Below, piece by piece: positions 1 through 4,676 of a stretch of DNA of 6,867 bases. The translations under genes and the position numbers were made by a program. Under the pieces are notes generated by a model, which made no database searches, had not been told where the DNA came from, and worked only from the letters and a program-made list of their open reading frames with translations. The stretch lies in NCBI GenBank assembly GCA_030639985.1, contig DAOWKG010000001.1, positions 1 to 6,867 on the forward strand, read 5' to 3'. The number at the start of each line of letters is the position of its first letter. The first letter of the stretch is position 1. Source of the stretch: Desulfuromonadaceae bacterium. GTDB lineage: Bacteria > Desulfobacterota > Desulfuromonadia > Desulfuromonadales > Geopsychrobacteraceae.

Positions 1-991
1 TGTCGGTGTGACCATCAATGAACACGGTATTGTCTGGATAGTTGTTGATGTACTGAGCAGCTTTGGTGATTTCGTTGTCGTATTCAGAACCAATTTTATT
101 ACTGTCGTGCCCGAAGTTGATGTGCAGAGTTAACCTAAGCGGGCAACCGTTGGCTTCGACCGAAACACCTGCGGGGGTGTTCTGGCACTTGTCAAGGTAG
201 TCTAATACCCCATCGCCATCAGTATCGAGCTGACAACCTTTGTCATCAACCTGTACGCCTGCTGGAGTGCCAAGGCAACTATCATGATAATCATAAACAC
301 CGTCGCCATCGGAATCTAGCGGACAGCCGTTTTTGTCAACGGTAATTCCAGCAGGGGTATCCTGACACTGATCTACATTGTCTAAAACACCGTCGCCATC
401 ACTGTCGAGTGGCACTTGGATTGGCTCAGGTTTCTCTTCCACCACCGGAACTGGTGTCGGAGCAGGTTTGCCTAACTGGAAAGTTAAACCAACTGAGTAT
501 TGCAGGCTATTGTCAGGTTCAGGAAATTCGAGCAGGTGGCGGACATCAGCTCGTAAGGCAATCAAATCATCGAGGAAAAAGTATTTGATTCCGACTCCGT
601 AGTTGAGGAGCAGATGTCCTTCATTCGAGTTAATATCAGGGGAAGAATGGATAGCACCTAGCCCCGCAACAATATAGGGAACCAGTTTTTTGGTTGGTTG
701 AAAGTGGTAGAGGGTGTCGAGGCGGTATGTCTCAATTTTTGTGTCGGTAGTCGATATGTCTTCGGTATCAGCATCAGTCCGGGTATAAACGCCTTCAATC
801 GCCCAGTTTTCGCTCAAGTTATAACCTAAACCGACACCCCAGAAGGGCGATGTTTCTAAAGACAGATTGCTCTCGAACAAGTGACCGCCGTAGATTGGGG
901 TAATGGTAAAAGCCCCAGGTTGATTTTCTGCCGCTACCGGCATTGAAATACAACCCATCAACACTGCCAGATAAATGATTTTTTTAAACAT
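1..991 (-). CDS. OmpA-family outer membrane protein with TSP type 3 repeats (partial, C-terminus cut by window edge)
   Basis: This is a partial gene of 330 complete codons, open through the left edge. Residues 1-21 form a signal peptide (MFKKIIYLAVLMGC..., signal peptidase I-type site after PVAA, before ENQ). Residues 22-173 alternate polar and aromatic/hydrophobic residues as in an OmpA-like beta-barrel (for example WGVGLGYNLSENWAIEG and KLVPYIVAGLGA). A proline-rich linker (about 175-192) leads to three tandem 30-residue thrombospondin type 3 repeats (195-284), each opening with LDxDGDG. The OmpA/MotB C-terminal peptidoglycan-binding domain starts near 286 and the window ends at its GHTD motif (327-330). 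In this family the barrel sits in the outer membrane and the C-terminal domain tethers it to the cell wall. The ATG at 991 is supported by AGAGAGGGA just upstream and by the signal peptide directly after it. It is a structural cell-envelope protein by family; a specific pore or adhesion role cannot be read here. Confidence 0.93.
   Translation of the reverse strand, partial: MFKKIIYLAVLMGCISMPVAAENQPGAFTITPIYGGHLFESNLSLETSPFWGVGLGYNLSENWAIEGVYTRTDADTEDISTTDTKIETYRLDTLYHFQPTKKLVPYIVAGLGAIHSSPDINSNEGHLLLNYGVGIKYFFLDDLIALRADVRHLLEFPEPDNSLQYSVGLTFQLGKPAPTPVPVVEEKPEPIQVPLDSDGDGVLDNVDQCQDTPAGITVDKNGCPLDSDGDGVYDYHDSCLGTPAGVQVDDKGCQLDTDGDGVLDYLDKCQNTPAGVSVEANGCPLRLTLHINFGHDSNKIGSEYDNEITKAAQYINNYPDNTVFIDGHTD
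140..409 (-). repeat. Three tandem 90-bp units encoding TSP type 3 calcium-binding-type repeats
   Basis: Three in-frame units of exactly 30 codons (residues 195-224, 225-254, 255-284 of the OmpA-family protein). Each has the pattern LDxDGDGVxDxxDxC followed by TPAGxxV and GC. Each contains two cysteines (C209/C223, C239/C253, C269/C283), which could form one disulfide per repeat. The aspartate-rich DxDGDGVxD loop is the usual calcium ligand set of TSP3 repeats. The units differ at many codons, so this is an old protein repeat rather than a recent DNA duplication. Confidence 0.9.
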
Positions 992-996
992 TATCG

Positions 997-1005
997 TCCC
1001 TCTCT
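997..1005 (-). promoter_or_regulatory. Ribosome binding site of the OmpA-family gene
   Basis: Read on the minus strand, AGAGAGGGA lies 5 bases before the ATG at 991-989. It contains the purine-rich GAGG core and fixes the start, which is directly followed by a signal peptide. Confidence 0.7.
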
Positions 1006-1060
1006 AATGTCAGACGGTTAAAAAACAAAGCAGATTGACACCATAGCAACCTACTTTGGC

Positions 1061-1088
1061 AGGATAACAGACTTCCGTTGAGATACAA
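1061..1088 (-). promoter_or_regulatory. Weak candidate promoter for the OmpA-family gene
   Basis: On the minus strand TTGTAT (1088-1083) and TATCCT (1066-1061) are separated by 16 bases and lie about 70 bases before the start codon. The match is only 3/6 and 4/6 to the sigma70 consensus. A promoter is expected somewhere in the 232-bp gap at 992-1223, but this one is only the best candidate seen by eye. Confidence 0.25.
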
Positions 1089-1115
1089 GATAAGTATGAC
1101 TAAAATGGTACCTAA

Positions 1116-1135
1116 TGCGGTTTGTTAAGACCGCA
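1116..1135. other. Hairpin-forming inverted repeat downstream of the DUF6178 gene
   Basis: TGCGGT (1116-1121) and ACCGCA (1130-1135) are perfect inverted arms around 8 bases; in plus-strand RNA the stem could extend by two pairs to a GTTA loop. It lies 89 bases after the DUF6178 stop codon, on the way to the OmpA-family gene. There is no clean U-tract after it on the minus strand (ATTAGG follows), so it is not a convincing intrinsic terminator. It may be a partial terminator, an RNA-processing site or a protein-binding site. Confidence 0.3.
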
Positions 1136-1223
1136 GGCAGAGAAAATAATGACTGTTAGCAGTGGATTTAGTTTTACAATAACTGCTGATCATAGGTGAA
1201 TACAGCTCCATAACAGATTATGT

Positions 1224-2897
1224 TTACATTTTTTTATTGAGTAACAAGGTTTCAGACAAAGTGGATTCATTGGTCTGTGAATTTAGGTTATTAAAAATCT
1301 GCTCCCATATCTCCAGAGAAAATTGGACAAAAAAGTCACAGTTGGGTGCAAGTTGGTGCATCGAACGCTGAATGTCAGCTCTAAAAGTGTCACTGATATG
1401 GCTGCCTTGGAAAGATTGTTCTTTCAGTAACGGCAGGTCAGTCGCGTCCAGCGCGGTTGTGACAAAATCATTACCGAGTAATTGATTTGCCACCGCTGTC
1501 AGGAAAATTCCCGAAAGTTGCGGATAGGTGTCAATATCACCATCTAGTTGAGGTAGTGACAGAGGTCCAGTATCTCCGAAAAATTGTTGCAGTGCTTCAA
1601 TTTGTTCCAGACGCTGGTCGATCAATTGCAGTTCTCTGATTGTGGTGACAGGTGCTGATTGTCCCGGCATGTCACCATCGGACTCAAGATATAAAACTGC
1701 TGGCTGCTGTAAAAGTGAATCGATGAATAGCAACTCAGGGTAATCGAGATACTGGTATATTGGCTTAGACTGAATTTTTTCGGCTTGCAGTTGCCGTTTT
1801 TTTATCAGGCTGTTACCCAATTGATAAAGGGAGACCAGATAGGTGGAGTGATAGATTTTCTCTGCCTTGTCGGGATCGGTTCCAGCCAGAAATTCAAGTG
1901 CCAGATTGAGTGTATCGTAGGTAGATTGAAATGCCGTTGTTACTTCATCTGTAGCGGCAATATCGATGTTATCGGCACTCATTTTGCGATTTGCTAATAA
2001 CATCAGTTCACAGGCAGAGGCATGGTCGGATTCTGCCGCCAGAATCTCTGCCAGAAGATTTTGGGGCGAAGCACATGCAAGTAAGGCCGCTGGGTGGTGC
2101 AGGTCTTCGGCTTCGATATGAAAGTCAGTTTTGCCGCCGGGTTTAAAGGTTTCCGGTTCAATGTAGCTGTAAATTGTCTGAGCTTCGGTAGCGGGGATAA
2201 TTCCCAAATCGAGCAGACGGTTACTGCGGGCTTGGTAAACTTCTTCTTCCAGAACCGTAAAAATTTCACTGCGGATCATTTCCATTATCAGTAGATAACT
2301 TTCCTGTTCCCGCCCGAGCCAAATTTTAAGAATGGCACCAATGGTTTTGGCCGCATTTTCACTCGAATATTGAATGTCGTAAAGTGCCTCAAGCCGTTTG
2401 GCATTTTCGGGATCATCGTCATCGTAGGCTTCCAGTCCGCGGGTGATGGTCAAATGAATCTTTAGAAACAGGGCTAGTATTTCCGGTTCCATTTCCCGAA
2501 CAAGTTGGCAGAGCTTATCCTCGTTGGTGGCAAGGAGAAGTTCCAACCATTGGAGGGAGAGGATGGAACTTAGATTGTCCCCATCCCAACAATCAAGATC
2601 GAGCAGTAAGGTAAACTGCTCCGGGCTGGCGAGCATGAGCAACTCGGTCGCATATTCGGCACCAAGTTCATTAACGGTCAGGTAGAGTTCTTGCGGGTGT
2701 AATTGTGGAACCAGTTTTTCTACCTCGGTTGCATTAATAAGTAGGTCATATTTTTCCCTCCCTTGTGCCTGACGGATCATGCTCAGTTGCTCATCTATAG
2801 CCAGAGCGTTATATTCTTTCAGTGAGATTTTGCGACCTTGACGGAGGAGGGTTAAGTGTCCGACTTGGCGTTTAGCGGGGAGATTTATTCTGGTCAT
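1224..2897 (-). CDS. DUF6178 family protein, function unknown
   Basis: A 557-residue protein without signal peptide or obvious membrane segment, so probably cytoplasmic, and strongly predicted to be alpha-helical and acidic. I recognise it from memory as the DUF6178 family, known mainly from Desulfuromonadales and related deltaproteobacteria and without an assigned function. The best landmarks are LHPQELYLTVNELGAE (66-81), SPEQFTLLLDLDCWDGD (91-107), the acidic EAYDDDDPENAKRLE (156-170) and MEMIRSEIFTVLEEEVYQAR (205-224). The start ATG has GGAG 10 bases upstream (2911-2908 on the minus strand), a slightly long spacing, and the N-terminus is basic (PAKRQVGH). It stands divergent from the histidine kinase operon and upstream of the OmpA-family gene on the same strand, but a 232-bp gap with its own hairpin argues for separate transcription. 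No catalytic motif is recognisable; family assignment is more certain than any role. Confidence 0.85.
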   Translation of the reverse strand: MTRINLPAKRQVGHLTLLRQGRKISLKEYNALAIDEQLSMIRQAQGREKYDLLINATEVEKLVPQLHPQELYLTVNELGAEYATELLMLASPEQFTLLLDLDCWDGDNLSSILSLQWLELLLATNEDKLCQLVREMEPEILALFLKIHLTITRGLEAYDDDDPENAKRLEALYDIQYSSENAAKTIGAILKIWLGREQESYLLIMEMIRSEIFTVLEEEVYQARSNRLLDLGIIPATEAQTIYSYIEPETFKPGGKTDFHIEAEDLHHPAALLACASPQNLLAEILAAESDHASACELMLLANRKMSADNIDIAATDEVTTAFQSTYDTLNLALEFLAGTDPDKAEKIYHSTYLVSLYQLGNSLIKKRQLQAEKIQSKPIYQYLDYPELLFIDSLLQQPAVLYLESDGDMPGQSAPVTTIRELQLIDQRLEQIEALQQFFGDTGPLSLPQLDGDIDTYPQLSGIFLTAVANQLLGNDFVTTALDATDLPLLKEQSFQGSHISDTFRADIQRSMHQLAPNCDFFVQFSLEIWEQIFNNLNSQTNESTLSETLLLNKKM

Positions 2898-2939
2898 ACG
2901 TTTATTGCTCCGGTAGAAAGAGTGTGCTGAAAAAACGTT

Positions 2940-2968
2940 ACTTTAAAGCAGACAGAGAAAATGTGCAA
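2940..2968 (-). promoter_or_regulatory. Candidate promoter for the DUF6178 gene
   Basis: On the minus strand TTGCAC (2968-2963) and TAAAGT (2945-2940) are 17 bases apart, about 40 bases before the ATG. The spacing is ideal, but the hexamers match the sigma70 consensus only 3/6 and 4/6. Confidence 0.3.
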
Positions 2969-2998
2969 TCTGGAGATGGTGGTTCTAATTTTTATATG

Positions 2999-3016
2999 AT
3001 ATTGCTAATATTGCTA
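2999..3016. repeat. Perfect 9-bp tandem repeat ATATTGCTA x2
   Basis: ATATTGCTA occurs at 2999-3007 and again at 3008-3016 with no gap. It lies just upstream of the kinase promoter candidate, and a related ATATTGTTG follows at 3023-3031. Direct repeats at this distance from a -35 box are common for activator or response-regulator sites; no specific regulator can be named. Confidence 0.5.
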
Positions 3017-3019
3017 AGG

Positions 3020-3038
3020 TTCATATTGTTGATATGAA
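3020..3038. promoter_or_regulatory. Putative operator: 19-bp palindrome over the -35 box
   Basis: TTCATAT (3020-3026) and ATATGAA (3032-3038) are perfect 7-bp inverted arms around TGTTG. The palindrome covers the -35 hexamer (3029-3034) of the candidate kinase promoter, the position expected of a repressor or of a response regulator controlling its own operon. Regulatory function is inference from symmetry and position. Confidence 0.45.
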
Positions 3039-3058
3039 AATTGAATCAACGTCATAAT
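3029..3058 (+). promoter_or_regulatory. Sigma70-like promoter of the kinase-propeller operon
   Basis: TTGATA (3029-3034) and CATAAT (3053-3058) each match the consensus at 5/6, with an 18-bp spacer. Transcription would start near 3065, giving a leader of about 20 bases before the GTG at 3087. A perfect TATAAT also occurs at 3067-3072, but it has no -35 at a proper distance and would leave almost no leader. Confidence 0.5.
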
Positions 3059-3075
3059 TCTAATTTTATAATTAA

Positions 3076-3080
3076 ACAGG
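3076..3080 (+). promoter_or_regulatory. Ribosome binding site for the GTG-started kinase gene
   Basis: ACAGG ends 6 bases before the GTG at 3087, a weak but well-spaced Shine-Dalgarno. An in-frame TAA at 3069-3071 rules out any earlier start. The first in-frame ATG (codon 16) falls inside the first membrane segment and would remove its cytoplasmic, basic flank, so GTG is preferred. Confidence 0.6.
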
Positions 3081-3086
3081 TTTTTC

Positions 3087-4676
3087 GTGCGCCAATTCTT
3101 AAATAATTTATCAATAAAAACCAAATTGACCATGGTAATCATGTTTACCAGTACGGTTTTATTGCTTCTAGTAGGCACTATGGTCTTGATTTCAGAAGTC
3201 TATATGGCTCGCAAGGCGATGACGCATGAACTACAGCTTCTTGCCAACACTATCTCGGCAAATAGCCGTAAACCACTCATTTTAGGAGATCACGCTGCGG
3301 TTGATGCGGTGTTAGCGGCACTTATTTATCAGGATAACATTCATGCGGCTTATTTTTTTGATAGTGAAGGAGAGCCGATCACCCAATATCTGGTGCAGCA
3401 CGATTCCAAGTTCGTTTTGCAGACGTTGCAAAGTGATTTTAGTGTTGCCAATAAATCTTTATGGACCGAGTCAACCATTGAAAAACATCTTTTTGGTAGC
3501 AAACATATAAGTTTATTTAACCCGATTTTTTATCAGAATGAACGTATCGGTACGCTCTATCTACTTAGTGATATGGGCCGTCTGCATGGTCATCTTTCGA
3601 ATGTTTATTTTGCAATTATTGTCTCTTTTTTGCTGATGATATCCCTTGCATGGTTGCTTGCTGGATGGTTGCAAAAGCCAATTTCTGTGCCATTATCAAA
3701 ACTATCAGCGTTGATGGAGAATATATCTACGACAAAAGATTACTCGGTCCGCGCTGAAAAAGTCAGTAGTGATGAAGTTGGTGTCCTGGTCGATGGGTTC
3801 AATCGGATGCTGGAGCAAATTGAGTTGCATCAGGTAAGTTTGGCCGAACATCAATTGCATTTGGAACAAACTGTTGCCGATCGAACGGCAGAATTGCGTG
3901 CGGCAGTGGCCGGACTGAAGTTGGCGCGTGAACAGGCAGTAGACGCTACTTTGGCAAAATCACAATTTCTTTCGCGGATGACGCATGAACTGCGAACCCC
4001 TTTAATCGGAGTCTTGGGGATGAACGAATTGTTGATGCGGACATCTTTAAGTAACCAGCAGCAAGAATTGGTTGACACGGTACAAAAATCGGGAAAACAG
4101 TTATTGCAACTTATCGGTGATGTCCTCGATTTCTCACGGATTGAGGCGGGTAAGCTGGAACTTGAATTCAGCGAGTTTGAACTTTGTGAATTGATACATG
4201 AAGTCGTTGCGTTATTAACCGTTCAAGCGCAACAAAAAAAACTTTCTCTACAGTTAGATTTGGCTACCGAGGACCGTTTCTGGGTTCGAGCTGATGCGCT
4301 CAGAATTCGACAAATTTTAGTCAATCTAATTGGTAATGCGATAAAATTTACCGCCACGGGGTCTGTAGTAGTTAATTTTAATTGTCATCAACAGGATGAC
4401 AGTAAGGGCACTTTTGTTTTTGAGGTTGAGGATACCGGAGTTGGAATATCTGCGACCGATAAACAAGAGATTTTTGAAAGTTTTTATCAAGCTGATAGCG
4501 CCAGTGCTGCCACTGCAGGAGCCGGATTGGGGCTAGCTATTGTGAAGCAGTTGGTTGACCTGATGGATGGACAACTCGAATTATATTCTAATCCGGGGCA
4601 GGGGAGCAGGTTTAAGGTAGTTATATCGTTGTTGTTGGTTGGAAAAACTTGGCAAGTTGAAGGTGGTAACCAATGA
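3087..4676 (+). CDS. Membrane sensor histidine kinase (CHASE8-like sensor, HAMP, HisKA, HATPase_c)
   Basis: A 529-residue two-component sensor kinase that should autophosphorylate a histidine in response to an extracytoplasmic signal. Order: short basic N-terminus, TM1 (about 15-37), periplasmic sensor (38-170) resembling CHASE8 (LANTISANSRKPLILGD at 52-68), TM2 (171-194), HAMP (195-248), coiled-coil linker (249-290), HisKA with MTHELRTP (phosphoacceptor H300), and HATPase_c with N-box LVNLIGNAIKF (N413, N417), G1 box EDTGVGI (D449), F-box FESFYQ and G2 box GAGLGL (478-483). All catalytic motifs are intact. H-box position 307 is Ile where related hybrid kinases often have Asn. It ends 16 residues after the ATPase core with no receiver or HPt domain, so phosphate must go to a separate regulator, none of which is in the window. 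It shares a 4-base ATGA overlap with the propeller gene, implying coupled translation. The kinase call is near certain, CHASE8 probable, the signal unknown. Confidence 0.95.
   Translation: MRQFLNNLSIKTKLTMVIMFTSTVLLLLVGTMVLISEVYMARKAMTHELQLLANTISANSRKPLILGDHAAVDAVLAALIYQDNIHAAYFFDSEGEPITQYLVQHDSKFVLQTLQSDFSVANKSLWTESTIEKHLFGSKHISLFNPIFYQNERIGTLYLLSDMGRLHGHLSNVYFAIIVSFLLMISLAWLLAGWLQKPISVPLSKLSALMENISTTKDYSVRAEKVSSDEVGVLVDGFNRMLEQIELHQVSLAEHQLHLEQTVADRTAELRAAVAGLKLAREQAVDATLAKSQFLSRMTHELRTPLIGVLGMNELLMRTSLSNQQQELVDTVQKSGKQLLQLIGDVLDFSRIEAGKLELEFSEFELCELIHEVVALLTVQAQQKKLSLQLDLATEDRFWVRADALRIRQILVNLIGNAIKFTATGSVVVNFNCHQQDDSKGTFVFEVEDTGVGISATDKQEIFESFYQADSASAATAGAGLGLAIVKQLVDLMDGQLELYSNPGQGSRFKVVISLLLVGKTWQVEGGNQ
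4660..4666 (+). promoter_or_regulatory. Ribosome binding site of the propeller gene, inside the kinase gene
   Basis: AAGGTGG lies 6 bases before the ATG at 4673, within the last codons of the kinase gene. Together with the ATGA overlap it supports this start and translational coupling. Confidence 0.65.

Noticed and set aside
378..602. 74-codon open frame on the plus strand
   Set aside because: It is antisense to the barrel and linker of the OmpA-family gene, is low-complexity Ser/Thr/Gly-rich, and has no ribosome binding site.
948..959. Possible lipobox LMGC (residues 11-14) in the OmpA-family signal peptide
   Set aside because: The cysteine comes very early, Met at -2 is unusual for a lipobox, and a normal signal peptidase I site (PVAA before ENQ) follows; a beta-barrel protein does not need a lipid anchor.
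1116..1135. Intrinsic terminator for the DUF6178 gene
   Set aside because: The stem is only 6 perfect pairs with an 8-base loop and has no U-tract on the minus strand, so it is kept only as an inverted repeat of unknown role.
1785..2294. Short open frames on both strands (1785-1997 +, 2003-2269 -, 2094-2294 +)
   Set aside because: All lie inside the DUF6178 coding sequence in other frames; their products show no domain features.
3851..4078. 75-codon open frame on the minus strand
   Set aside because: Antisense to the HisKA region of the kinase, whose motifs are unambiguous.
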